From Typha latifolia (lineage: Eukaryota > Streptophyta > Magnoliopsida > Poales > Typhaceae), in NCBI GenBank assembly GCA_019914945.1, contig CM034104.1, forward strand, positions 5,706,501 to 5,770,500: a DNA stretch of 64,000 nt, in the 5' to 3' direction. The stretch's first letter is position 1, and the number at the start of each line of letters is the position of its first letter. The translations under genes were made by a program, and so were the position numbers. This document shows, piece after piece, positions 34,460 through 45,944 of the stretch. A model generated the notes under the pieces. It had not been told where the DNA came from. It saw nothing but the letters and a program-made list of their open reading frames with translations, and made no database searches.

Positions 34460-36132
34460 CTTACTTTTTTTGAAAAAGGTCCATGGACCAAATGCATTAA
34501 AAGCTAATTTTACATCAAGATCCAAATGGGAATCAAACTATACATTGCAAAGTCTGTTACAAGTTTGTGTGTAGAAAAGTTATTAACCCTACTTGTGTGG
34601 GAGACCCTAAAAATAGGATGAGCTAGGAAGATGCTGATTCAATCCTGGATCATATTTGAGATCATCCAATCAATCTTGAGCTATTGCTTATTGGCTGCTT
34701 TGACCACGCTCTAGTTGCTTCTAAGGAACTCTTTGAGCCCCTCTAAGACAGCTATGGCTTCACCATATGAACTACTGCTACAATGCTGGAGGAAAACACA
34801 TTTTGCCATCTAGAAAACCTCAGGGTAGCTACAGAGTAGAAGTTTGAGACCGCCACATGAGTTACTTTCCACGTTGCTTGCCTCTACACAGCAAAGAAAA
34901 TCCCCACTATTGCACGTATTAGTGCAACTGTCAAGCCTAGAGATCACAGCTAAAAAGTTCAGTTGTGTATCATCTTCCATCACAAGAGGTTGAGTCATTG
35001 CCTTGGTAGCGATGGAAGCCACACTTTAGGGAGGGCAGGGGTGTTGAAGTTGTTTATGATTTTCCAGATAGCCCAAAGGGAAGTGAGAACAAATGCCATG
35101 TTCTCTAGAGAAAAGGGTGGCACTTGAGTCGATAATCCATCCTTACAGGGTCTGAGGTACCTGACCGAGGTAGAGATCCAACACCTTTAACCATGCTACA
35201 CTATCAACGTTGCACTTTAGAAATAGATGGTCCATCAATTTCGACTCTTGCTTGCAAAGTGTGCAACCTCATCACTAAGTGCTGGAATCTGCCATGTGAG
35301 AACCTCTTTCCCTAGAACAAGGCAGCGCCATAAGAAGGATTTAACCCTTGGGATGATCAATTTATTCTTCCATATAAGATTCCAAAGCAATTTGTCTGTT
35401 GGGTTTGAAGTTGAGGTTGTTTAGCTACTGGCAGAGATGATTTTGAAGACTGCCTTTGTTGAGAAGTCCTCGTACGGCATCCATATTAGCCTATCTGACT
35501 AGGGTGGAACCCATCCCTACATAAGTGTTAAGAATGGTATTTGCAACTTCACTAGAGAAGATGCTAGTTAGCAGGACATCCCATTGGCCTTCTTTGATGA
35601 GATCTTTGGCATGAGTTATTCGTGTAGGTAGAGTAAGGTTGGATAGGTCATGCATTGGGATCCAATTGTCATTTGTAATGTTATATCTATCCTGTCGCCA
35701 ACCATCCATCTTGAGTTGCAGTGGAGTGAGCTCCGCACCTGAATAATAAAGCGCCAAGTCCGGGATGCTCCTTGGCGGGGGTAGCATCCTAGAAGCTACT
35801 GTTAAGGAAGTACCTTGCTTTCATAATTATAGTACATATGCTATTCTTGTCCTGAATTAGTCTCCATGCTAGCTTGAACACCATAGCTTGATTAACTAAA
35901 TCCAACTATCTAATTCCAAGCCCACCGCTATTAGTAGGCCTACAGATCTCATCCCAACTTATTAGATAGATATGTCTATTGGGCTCTTTGAACCACTACC
36001 AGAAGTTCCTCACCAGTGAAGTGAGTGACTTGATGGTGGTTTTGGGGAAGAGGGTGGTGGCCATGAAATATATAGATATTGAACCTGTAGTTAATTTAAT
36101 GAGAACCAGTCTTCTGACATGAGATAGGCATC
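34460..36132 (-). pseudogene. 3' half of a dead LINE: zf-RVT and RNase H relics
   Basis: On the minus strand, from about 35990 downward, 'GWDEICRPTNSGGLGIR' and 'MVFKLAWRLI' give the region after the reverse transcriptase. 35787-35491 has 'NDNWIPMHDLSNLTLPTRI' and 'WDVLL', typical of the linker before zf-RVT. Near 35390-35270 lies 'WKNKLIIPRVKSFLWRCLVLG', cut by stops further on. Near 34700-34780 'GEAIAVLEGLKEFLRSN' is an RNase H relic. Stops and frameshifts are frequent. The 3' end may be the A/T-rich stretch near 34460. Confidence 0.7.
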
Positions 36133-36266
36133 TGTTCCCCTCAAAATCATAATTCATGTGAACATCATTTTTTAACTAATAAATTTTAGAAAATTACACA
36201 ACACTTTCCAAATTCTAAAAAGTTTGCATTGCACAAGTTTGAACCTTTAATATCTCAAATCGCTTA
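36133..36266. repeat. 134 bp direct repeat, left copy
   Basis: Starts 'tgttcccctcaaaatcat' and ends 'aaatcgctta'. Differs from the right copy (36483-36616) at about two bases. Confidence 0.92.
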
Positions 36267-36482
36267 TGTGGATTTGAATCCACTCAAGTTGACCCGAATC
36301 GACTAACCCATGTAGTCTGATTATAATAGACTCCAGACATACTAGAGCTATTATAGTGAAAAGTTCTTTTCAAACATATCAATTAGAGATCAAACTCTCT
36401 CCTCTGATTTCTTACATTTTCATCTTAAATTGACAAAAAGAGCAAACAAGGATGAAATCATAAGCGAGCATATAATGACTCA
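36267..36482. other. 216 bp filler between the 134 bp repeats, with inverted Gypsy-2 junction
   Basis: The reverse complement of about 36290-36432 matches 13999-14145: LINE-side flank, the GAGTC target site and the first ~30 bp of the Gypsy-2 5' LTR. So this piece carries a copy of a host/transposon junction, inverted. The last ~50 bp have no match that I see. Confidence 0.7.
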
Positions 36483-36616
36483 TGTTCCCCTCAAAATCAT
36501 AATTCATGTGAACATCATTTTTTAACTAATAAATTTTAGAAAATTACACAACACTTTCCAAATTCTAAAAAATTTGCATTGCACAATTTTGAACCTTTAA
36601 TATCTCAAATCGCTTA
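36483..36616. repeat. 134 bp direct repeat, right copy
   Basis: Partner of 36133-36266, same length to the base, about 98% identical. Confidence 0.92.
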
Positions 36617-37240
36617 CAAAAGAGAATAATTATTTCAATTAACATATCATTTTCAAAGTATTTTTTTGTTGTTGCATTCAAGAATTTTTAACTGACTAAT
36701 GGAAGTAATTAGACCCATAACAAAGTCAAGAGGAATTAAATGAACGATGGTAACATTAACATATTTTGCGCTAAGTGTTTTGATCACATAGAATTGTTAA
36801 AACAAATAGTCAATTGTAATTTCTCATTAATTCTCTCGATTAAAACACTAAAATATGAGAGAAATTTCAAGACATAACTAAAACCAAAGAAGACATTAAA
36901 TTGAAGTCAAATTGATCTTAGATCATATTCTCTCTTTTCAATTCAATGCATCCTTTTAATTTTTCTCTTTTTCCTTTCTGTTATTTTTTTAGAAAACTTT
37001 ACAAATCACATCCTACATTTTTCCTTTTCTTATTAGCACCTATCATTGAAGATTTTATATCCCAACACCTTTTTTTTTTATAATTTTCATATAATATCTT
37101 GAGTTAATTTAACATAACCATAACTAAATAAAAATGTATCAGCAATATTATTTTATAAACACTAAGTAATTTTTAAAATATCTAAATTATCTTTATTTTC
37201 ATCTCTAATTCTATTCAGTCTTATTGCCTTTTGCCAAGCT
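36617..37240. other. AT-rich DNA with no recognisable feature
   Basis: No gene, repeat end or coding relic is seen. Confidence 0.3.
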
Positions 37241-37249
37241 ATGGAGACT

Positions 37250-40200
37250 ATTGATCAAACTCCAAGCTGAGGAGACCTTAGAGCTTCTCAAATGCTAAGC
37301 CATCCAGGGCTGAAGGAGCTTGCCCTAAGAGTTTTCAGGAAACTATGCTTGCTTTGTGAGTTTGTTCCTAAACAAAGGGAACCTTGGCTCTAAGGCTTGA
37401 TAGAGGAAATGATACTCAAAGATCGGCTTGTCAAACTGAGTTGGGGAGGGAAACAGTTTCTTGAGTTGGGGAATAATAAGTCGTGGAGGGAGATGGAGAA
37501 TATTAGGGAATTTTGGAAATTTTGGTAGCTTCTATGACCATGTATGTTGTAGACAAATGTGGGACTTCAGTGTAGTGTGGGGAAGAATATTTAATTTTGT
37601 CGGGTAGAGTTTGATTTTGAGGAAGAAAATTTAGATTTAGTAGGGGTAAGATTTACTTTTAGTGAAGAGAATTAGATTTAGTTGGGTAGAGTTTAGTTTT
37701 GAGAAAGATGATTTTGATTTGGCTAGTATGGATTAAATTATAATTTTTGAAGGATATTTTGTAATTTGATGAGTTACATAAATCGTATAATAGATAGAGG
37801 GACTTTCATGAGAAGACGTTTTCTTAAAACTCTGAGGTTTTTTTTCTAACAAATATGTTAGAGAATCAGAATCAAAAGATGTAGAAGTCCTTGAATTCTT
37901 CTTACTTAAACTAAGATTAGAGAGAAGTGGCCTGTATCATTTTCTTCTTTTTTGGTGTTAATTCTTTTTCGTCTTCTTCTTTTATCTCTTAATCATTCTC
38001 TTTTTTTCTATACAAGTCTCTCTAATTGCTCTTTATTTAATATAGTAAGAGACTAGTCAGAGATAATGATGAGATAATTAGGATAAATTAAATAAACAAA
38101 AACTCATTAATCAATGTTTCAAAAAGAGAACTTAATTAATATTACAAATAAATTATAATATCTACATAAAAAGACTATAAATTACAATTAGAATTTTGTA
38201 CTTAAATTAGGAATTCTTCATTCTGCCGTAGAAAGATTCTAAACCTAAAGAAACTCTGAATATAAAGTTCTAGATCATGATGTCACCAATTTTATCTAAT
38301 TAGTTCTATAATATTTGTTATGAGTGTGAAGTGGGCTGCTTATATGAGAATGACTAGGTCTCAAAGAATTACCTGTATAGAGCCGAAATAGACATAACAT
38401 ATAGAACCAACTGTGTTAAAAAGAAGTCATGTGAGTATTATTATCTTAGTTTATATAAAAGCTTAACAATTCAAGATATCATGTTTACTAGTTAGTGAAT
38501 AAATTCAATAATATTTCGTTAGAGAATGTTCAAAGCTACTTATCCCGATGCTGTGATTTTCACTATATTCTCAATAAGTCTGCATTTCATGTACCTTTAC
38601 AACCAATTCATTCAGGTAGTAAATAGTTGGAAATATCATGTATTTGAACATGAATATTTTATAAACTTTAAAGCTCAAATAGTACTTTAAAGTTATATAT
38701 TCACGTATTCAAATCTATAAAGAGAAGTGAATGAAAAATTAGTTTTACAAAGAGTATTATGACAATGAAAACTAAAGAGAAGTGAGTTTAGTATCATATT
38801 GAATATTTGAGAAATGTTAATATGGTATATAAGTGAAAATATTTAATTACTTGCTAGAAGATATTTTCTCAATTAGAATACTAAACAAGAGCTAAAATGG
38901 AAAATGCAAGAGCACACGTAAACACAATAACTTTAATGTGGAAACCCTCTTATCAAATAAGGGTACAAAGTTACAAATCCTTTTTTGGGATCAAACCAAG
39001 TACTATAATAATCAACAGTTATAAAATACTTACAAACTATTCGTTGTTACTCACAAACATCTCTGAATTGATTTGTTTGACTCCCTCCTCAATACACCAC
39101 TTTCCGTGCACGATACTCTACCTTAGCAACCCTTAAAGTTGAAGACTTGCCTCTATGACTCTTGGGGCAATAGCAAATGCAATCTTGAACCTAGTAGAGC
39201 TCTATCAAAATATAGTATAAAAACCTTACCATTCAACTCTTTCAGTTCTTCTCTTTTTGCTCTCCCAAAATATTTTTAATAGTCTCTAGAAGCTCATCAT
39301 AATTTTCTCGAGAGCTTTTTATAGTCCCAAAAGGTAGGCTCTCAGAAAGCCCTCATTTGGTGGCAACTCAGACTAAAAAGATGAATCTCGTTCGAACACC
39401 CAAGTGTTCCAAGCAAATCTTGTTCGAACATCCTTCCCACGTTGGATATAATGAGCTCTCTAAAAATCTTGTTCAAATTTTTTTTTCTTATTGATATAGT
39501 GATCTCTCTGAAAAATCTCGTTTGAACTCCTTTCCTATGTTGGATACAGTGAACTCTCTAGAAAATCTTGTTCAAATGCATTTTCTACGTTAGACATAGT
39601 GAGCTATCAGAAAATTTTGCTCGAACGGATTTAAGTCTCGTTTGAACGAATTTCGAATAAAATTCCTACAACACTATGGTCAAACTAAAACAAATCCAAT
39701 TTTGATTTCCAAATGGGAAGAGGTTATGTTATATTGATCTTTGCAACAAACCTAAAGAATTTACATTATGAAAAACTTTCATTTCTCACAAATTTGTCAA
39801 TCCCCAAAAGGAGTACCTATTTTGAGGGTAATGTAATCTAAAATTAACTCACACACATGCTCGCTGCTCGGTTCGTGCGCATCAAGACCAAAAATTATTT
39901 TTTATTTGGTATAGGTTTGGATCTAGTTTGGTTAGGGTGGGGTTGGACCCAAAGTGGTATGGTGTATCCCTTTGAATGAATAGTTAATGCATTGAAACCT
40001 GAAGTGATGCGTCTCTTTGGATGAGCATTTAATGTATTTAGACTCAAAGTGGTGCGTCCCTTTGATCAATGGAATCTGAACGGGTGGATTAAGGCATTTT
40101 GTTTCATTTATGGGTCTTGCTAACTCACATTCTTTATAACTCCTAATCTTCATTTATTTATCATGTACTGTTCACTAGCAGCATTCACACTAGAATAATA

Positions 40201-41520
40201 AGTATAGAAAAGAAATGATCACAAACGCAGAAGTTTTTATATTAAAAAAAAACCATAAACCTTATGTAGAAACTATAGATCCTTTCTAAAATTGAACTAA
40301 TTACTAAATAATCGTAACGGGTAGAAAATAGACTTACATACTACTTATCGTGATCAACTCTTAATCTCAGTGATCCTCGAGGTTGATGCTTTCGTCTTAT
40401 TAACTCTCGAGATAAAGTTATTCAAGATTTGAAAAAGATGAGACATGTAGAAATCCCAATTTGTTTGGGATCTCCCAAAATCATGATAGAAGAGATGCCC
40501 TATAGTTAGATTAAAATCCTGTTTTATACCTCTACAACATAGTCATTCTTTATACCTCCAAGTATCTCTATAGGGTAAATACTAAAAGCAGAATCCATGT
40601 GGGCTTAAAACTCTAGTTGTACAAATAAGCTAGACATGTTGATATAATTCTAATATTTTAAAATATATTACCAATTACATTAAAACCTTAAGTATATAAT
40701 AGGGACAATTCATCAAAAACAAAAAATTTGTCTTTATTATCATTCACACCCTACTAGCTGTATACTTATAATTTATCATTTAACCTATATATTTTACTAA
40801 AAAACAATTTAATAAAAAACTTACTATTGATTTTCTTAATAGTCGGTGACCGTAAAGATGAGTTAAAATAACTATAGCTATAAAGTAATCTCAATACCCT
40901 TGGATAATCTTGAAAAGAATTTAAGTTAAGGTAAAATAAATAGAGAATTAGATTTTAAAGTCATATGTTAGGTATTATTTATTTTCATATATAATACTTG
41001 ATTTGGCATATGAAAGCTTCTCAGTGGTAGCGATTCTTTTGACCTAAAATTTATATTAATTTATACTTCACGTCGTGCATGTACTTAACTATACTTCTCT
41101 CCTCACCTCTCATTACTAAAAGCTGAAGCTTTCAAATGAGCTGGTAATTTTAAACGGCACAAAACGGACACTTTCATATTAATTTCTTCTTTTTATTCAA
41201 TTTAGAAAAGTTCTTTACATAATTGCCACTGAAATATTTTCAAATATTATAATTGCTACAGAAATTATTGAACTCTTTAAAAAAATACCATTTGGTCAGT
41301 TAAATCTAACTAATCACTATTAAAATTGAACTTATATTAGGAAAAGACTATTTACCCTTATATAAATTATTTTAAATGGTATGCAAACTATCTAATATTG
41401 CTCGATATTATAGTACAAAATAATAGTTGATAAATAATTTACTAAATTTCAAAAAATTGGGTATTTTAGTTACTACATGCATATTTGCTAGCTTTAGCAA
41501 TTATATGTTTGACAATATTC
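37250..41520. repeat. Copy 2 of the ~4.2 kb repeat
   Basis: Collinear with 1-4262. The left edge is near 'tatggagactattgatcaaactcc'. Homology fades after 'tttgctagc' near 41490. It contains the decayed GTTCGAAC block at 39400-39660 and the LTR-like segments at 38850-39160 and 40190-40450. Confidence 0.75.
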
Positions 41521-41760
41521 TAAAACATTCTACAAAAAACTAACCTAATGACAATTTTGAAAGAGTCAAAATATTTCAATATAAATTATGATATTTTAAT
41601 AAAATATAATGACAAATTCTGTTATATATTATAAAACTTTAAAGTGACGCTTGTGGTTTAAAAAATCTTTTACATAAACACATTATTGATTTGGAATATT
41701 AAATTCAAGTCAAAACTTGTAGCATGTAAGAATTCTCGGTTTGTTAGGGCATCAAAATCA

Positions 41761-41791
<31 letters not shown>

Positions 41792-42228
41792 CAAAGTAGT
41801 TGGCTATCTTTAGATATGTAACGACTTCAATGGTCATCATAATTAACTGGGTTTTCTTTAGTGTATAAAATATCTCTTATCTATTTTTATGCCTATCTAA
41901 AATTGATTTATATATACCCCTCAAAATATATGTTATTTGTATACATACTCATTTAATTACTTTTTAAGTTAAATCTTATCAATTTAATAAAAATATTGTT
42001 AACTAAGATAAATTTATGAAAATTATGTTTCATCCTTTTATATCTAAATTGTTCAAATTTTAATTGGTAGCTAACTCCAACAAGAATTAATGAAAATATA
42101 TGCACAAAAAATCTATGTTTTGAATTGTACACATGCAAATATTTAATTTAGAGGAAATACAAGTAAACTTTGGGATTTGCTTAAAGGTATGTATGCACAA
42201 AAAAAAGTAATTAATTTACTGGATCGGT
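41521..42228. other. AT-rich intergenic DNA with a TG/TA microsatellite
   Basis: 41761-41792 is (TG)n followed by (TA)n. Otherwise no feature is seen. Confidence 0.4.
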
Positions 42229-42246
42229 TGAGCACATCGGCCAGAA

Positions 42247-42253
42247 TATAAAA
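42247..42253 (+). promoter_or_regulatory. Candidate original TATA box of GDSL gene B
   Basis: 'atataaaac' lies upstream of the SINE and LINE. If both insertions are removed it would sit only a few hundred bases before the ATG at 45945. This is an inference from layout only. Confidence 0.25.
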
Positions 42254-42411
42254 CGAACAACTTTCCAATTTTGCACGAAGTCCATTAACTAGTTGCCACG
42301 TAGCCTCATATTGATCGATGCACGATGAATTACCTGCATCCTTCCCTGCAGAGGATCGTTATCGGCGCGCTGCTCAATCATTTGTGATTTCACATGACAA
42401 CTGGTGTGACT

Positions 42412-42769
42412 ACCAACCAACTCTAGTAGAGTTGGTAGGTATCTTGCTCATGACCAAGGAGGTCATGAGTTCAACTCCAACCCCAAGCAATATTGTGGAG
42501 AAATTGTTTGGTGGTTGGTAGTTTGGTGGCTTGGCTCGATTCAGTTGATGGCTCGGCAGTGCGGTTAGCTTGGAAGAACAGCTTGACAACGCAACAGCTT
42601 GGAGCAGGTCTCGACGGCGTTTGATTCGAAGCAATTGTTCGGCGACGCATATGGCTTGAAGCCTAGACTAGATAGCTAAAGAGTTCGGTGGGGCCTAAAG
42701 TGCCTCTGTATCTAGGGAAGGTTGGCCCTTTGTCCAGCCCATATCTAGCCTTCGGGCTCATGAATGATC

Positions 42770-42798
<29 letters not shown>
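42412..42798 (+). mobile_element. tRNA-derived SINE with 16 bp target duplication
   Basis: GACAACTGGTGTGACT at 42396-42411 is repeated at 42799-42814, right after a ~28 bp poly-A (42771-42798). The head has a pol III A-box-like 'tagtagagttggtagg' (42425-42440) and a B-box-like 'gagttcaactcc' (42467-42478), as in tRNA-derived SINEs. The perfect duplication and long A tail point to a recent insertion. A third partial copy, 'aacaactggtgtgac', lies at 42829-42843. Confidence 0.85.
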
Positions 42799-42800
<2 letters not shown>

Positions 42801-42814
42801 CAACTGGTGTGACT

Positions 42815-45800
42815 TTAATGCTACCAAAACAACTGGTGTGACGTCGAGCTTGATCGAGACACCACGAGCCCGTTGCCGAGCTAAGAAATATCAACGAAAG
42901 GCTGCAGAAAATTCGTGCATCTGGGATTGTAGAGGATCCGCCACGGTTGACCCGTTCATCTTTATAATACGTTTGCATACGAGGAGCTATGGGGACCAAC
43001 CAATGAGGAGAGGTGGGCACTACCGGAGGGGGTGGAGTTGCCAGAAATAACCAATGAGGACCGGCTGGGCCTGCTGAAGCCAGTAGACAACGAAGAGATC
43101 TTCGAAGCGCTACGTAGCATGCCGAAGGGGAAAGCACCGGGGCCGGACGGCATACAGGCTGAAGTCTACCTGACGCACTGGCAGGAGATGGGTGCAGACC
43201 TATGTGTTGCAGTCAAATACTTCTTCGAGAAGGAGAGACTACCACAGCAATGGGGGCGAACCTTTATAACCCTAATTCCAAAAGTGGATAAACCGAACAC
43301 GGTGCGGGACTACCGGCCGATCTCTCTGTGCAACGTAGCGTACAAGGTCATCGCCAAGGTGCTGGTGAACAGACTGCGGAGTCTTCTGCCACGGCTAGTG
43401 GATCAGGAACAGGTGGCTTTCGTCAGAGGCAGGAATATATTCGATAATATATTGGCAGCCCAGGAGATAGCGCATTCGATGGTCACTGATACACACCGAC
43501 ACCCTTTGATGATGCTCAAACTAGATATGGAGAAAGTTTACGACAGGGTGAGTTGGCCGGCTGTCCTAGGTGTTCTCGGTGCCATGGGTTTTCCGGCCAA
43601 ATGGTGCCGATGGATCAACGCATGCATCAAATCGCCTAAATTCGCCATCCTGGTGAATGGTTCACCGACCAAGTGGTTTACACCCCACTGTGGACTGAGA
43701 CAAGGAGACCCGCTCTCCCCGTATCTGTTCATTCTAGTTTCGCAAGTGCTAACGAGCTTGCTCAACGAGCGAATGGCCCGGGGCCGGCTGCAGGGATATC
43801 GGGTGGGGGAGGCTCACCTGTCTCACCTACTTTACGCAGATGACCTGCTGATAACGGCGGAGGCGTCCGGAGGGAATGTGGAAGCCATAAAGGAATGCTT
43901 GGATATATACTCGACAGTAACAAACCAAAAGGTGAACCCAGCAAAGTCAGAACTGTTCCTACCTGATTGGATGGAGAAGGGGGCAGCTGACCACATCAGC
44001 AACCTCACCGGGATGCCGGGCGCGAGGCTGCCGTTCAGATACCTGGGTGTACCTATATCAGGTAAGCGTGTCTCGGTTCGGGAACACAAATGGCTGGTGG
44101 AGCGAGTAACCAAGAAGCTAGCTGGATGGAAACGCAATAGTCTATCTTTTGCAGGTAGACTAACCTTGCTCCAAGACACCTTGTTGGCAATTCCTATCTA
44201 CTGGATGAGCTGTTCTTGGGTGCCAGAGACGGTACTGGAGTCGATCAACAAGGTGGCAAGAGCTTTTCTATGGGGTAAAGGTAGCAGCCGGGGAATGCAC
44301 CCGGTTAGCTGGGAAAAGGTGACAATGCCTAAGCGGGAGGGAGGACTGGGTATCCGCAGGTTGAAACTATCCAGAACCAGTCTGCTCGGTAAGCAGGTGT
44401 TCCGCCTGCTTAATGGGGAGAACGCAATATGGATCAGAATTATGAAGGAAAAGTACGGGGGATTGCACCCTTGGCAGCAGGGCTTCTGGAGAAGGGCGTC
44501 GGGGATCTGGAATGTCCTATATAAGACTGCGCGAGATATCAGACTGGGATGCAGGAAGCTGATTGGTGATGGGACCGAGTCGGCTGCGGCGGACGATCCG
44601 TGGACATCGGCGGTGCCATGGAGGTGGCAACCGCGTATCATGCACCAGGACCTACTGCGCACGGATCTTCTAGTGGCGGAGGTGCTTAGGGGCAGAGTGA
44701 ACAGCGGGCACAACCTCGTGGCTGTGGCTGGGGTGGAGCTGGCCTTTGAGATAGCCAGCACAGCCATGGCTACCGCGGGAGTCAAGGATACGTGGATCTG
44801 GTGGCCTCACACACTGGGGATTCCGAAGGCTTCATCTATTTATCGTTTCCTTAAGCCTACTGAGGGTGAAGTGTGGCCTGGATGGTGGGAACTGTGGAAG
44901 CTGAAGGTGGCGCCAAGAATACAAACTTTCGTTTGGAAACTTCTTTGGGGCAGATTACCCACAAAAGAGATGATGCATGCTATTAGGGTAGGTGGAGAGG
45001 ATAGATGTAGTTTATGTGGTTTGTTTAGTGAGACCAGTGACCACTTGTTCTACGGGTGCCGATACAGCAAAGAGGTGTGGGCTGAGGTGGGCACGGCAGC
45101 TCCGGAGGTTGAGGAGATATGTGCCTCCGTGAACCCGGACTGGATAGTAACCGCGTGGGGGAAGAGGAAGGTTGGCGACGATTATATCAGGGCGCTAATA
45201 GCGAACATGTGCTGGGGGATTTGGAAGCAGCGAAATAGAGTAGCGTTTGGTGAGAGCGTGGAGGGTGCAGCCGGGGTGGCGAGACGATGCCTGGTCATGA
45301 CTAACGAGTACGTGACGGTGAAGACAGCAAAGGCTCCGGTGGGCAAACCAACGCATGTTGAGTGGCGCAGACCAAGAAAGGGCTGGGTGAAACTGAATAC
45401 TGATGGTGCGTTCCGGGCGGGAGCGTGCCAAGCAGGGGCGGGAGCAGTCATCAGAGATGATAGGGGACAGATAGTAACAGCCAGCTGGGAACCAGTGCCT
45501 GCGGTGTCGGCCCTGTTCGCTGAAGCCTGGGCCCTCCGTATGGGGCTGAGGCTGCTGAAGGCGGAGCAGCCAGTGGAGATGGAATCGGACTCCGAGCTGC
45601 TGGTGATGATAGTGAAGGAGATGAAGGCATGTCCTTGGCAGATTAGTGGTCTAATTCGCGAATGTAAAAACCATATGAATGGGTTAATGGAGTTTACTGT
45701 GAGCCATGTTAGGAGGAGTGGTAACGGGATGGCCGATTGGGCCGCAGGGAGAGGATTGGCCTCAACCCGGCCCGGCATGTTGCGGCCTGGGAAGCAATCC

Positions 45801-45909
45801 CTCGGGGAGTTGTATGACCTGGGCGCTGTGGGGTAAAGCCCACGGCTGTCATTTATTAATAGCTAAGTATAGCTCAATTTCAAAAAAAAAAAAAAAAAAA
45901 AAAAAAAAA
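42815..45909 (+). mobile_element. 5'-truncated L1-type LINE with intact RT-RNase H frame and poly-A
   Basis: The coding part (see 43032-45836) is followed by a 45 bp tail and 28 As (45882-45909). The endonuclease and ORF1 are absent, as usual for 5'-truncated copies. The 5' edge is uncertain: 42850-42960 reads as LINE-like ('INERLQKIRASG') in a different frame from the main ORF. The possible target duplication 'aatgcta' (42818-42824 and after the poly-A) is too short to trust. GC content is clearly higher than that of its surroundings. Confidence 0.85.
43032..45836 (+). CDS. LINE ORF2 C-terminal part: reverse transcriptase, zf-RVT, RNase H
   Basis: An open frame of 934 codons without any stop. 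In the element it would copy LINE RNA at a nicked target. Order: palm and fingers of reverse transcriptase (GKAPGPDGI at residues ~33-41, catalytic YADD at ~268, LDMEKVYDRV at ~163), thumb and linker, zf-RVT (~610-690, CSLCG and HLFYGC), and a plant RNase H (RVT_3, ~785-910) with NTDGAF, AEAWALRMGL, ESDS and NGMADWAA, so all acidic positions are present. The first codon shown is GTG; the true N-terminus is upstream. The frame can be followed back to a TGA at 42948, so a frameshift separates it from the 5' remnant. No endonuclease domain, so the copy is not autonomous. Confidence 0.9.
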   Translation: MELPEITNEDRLGLLKPVDNEEIFEALRSMPKGKAPGPDGIQAEVYLTHWQEMGADLCVAVKYFFEKERLPQQWGRTFITLIPKVDKPNTVRDYRPISLCNVAYKVIAKVLVNRLRSLLPRLVDQEQVAFVRGRNIFDNILAAQEIAHSMVTDTHRHPLMMLKLDMEKVYDRVSWPAVLGVLGAMGFPAKWCRWINACIKSPKFAILVNGSPTKWFTPHCGLRQGDPLSPYLFILVSQVLTSLLNERMARGRLQGYRVGEAHLSHLLYADDLLITAEASGGNVEAIKECLDIYSTVTNQKVNPAKSELFLPDWMEKGAADHISNLTGMPGARLPFRYLGVPISGKRVSVREHKWLVERVTKKLAGWKRNSLSFAGRLTLLQDTLLAIPIYWMSCSWVPETVLESINKVARAFLWGKGSSRGMHPVSWEKVTMPKREGGLGIRRLKLSRTSLLGKQVFRLLNGENAIWIRIMKEKYGGLHPWQQGFWRRASGIWNVLYKTARDIRLGCRKLIGDGTESAAADDPWTSAVPWRWQPRIMHQDLLRTDLLVAEVLRGRVNSGHNLVAVAGVELAFEIASTAMATAGVKDTWIWWPHTLGIPKASSIYRFLKPTEGEVWPGWWELWKLKVAPRIQTFVWKLLWGRLPTKEMMHAIRVGGEDRCSLCGLFSETSDHLFYGCRYSKEVWAEVGTAAPEVEEICASVNPDWIVTAWGKRKVGDDYIRALIANMCWGIWKQRNRVAFGESVEGAAGVARRCLVMTNEYVTVKTAKAPVGKPTHVEWRRPRKGWVKLNTDGAFRAGACQAGAGAVIRDDRGQIVTASWEPVPAVSALFAEAWALRMGLRLLKAEQPVEMESDSELLVMIVKEMKACPWQISGLIRECKNHMNGLMEFTVSHVRRSGNGMADWAAGRGLASTRPGMLRPGKQSLGELYDLGAVG

Positions 45910-45944
45910 TGCTAATTCGTAGAGATTATTGCATGCATTCCTCA

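Noticed and set aside
42424..42480. A tRNA gene
   Set aside because: A- and B-box-like words are present, but no cloverleaf can be built; this is the head of a SINE with poly-A tail and target duplication.
44198..44785. 195-residue open frame (-) and others antisense to the LINE
   Set aside because: Shadows of the GC-rich LINE ORF; no family match in their own frame.
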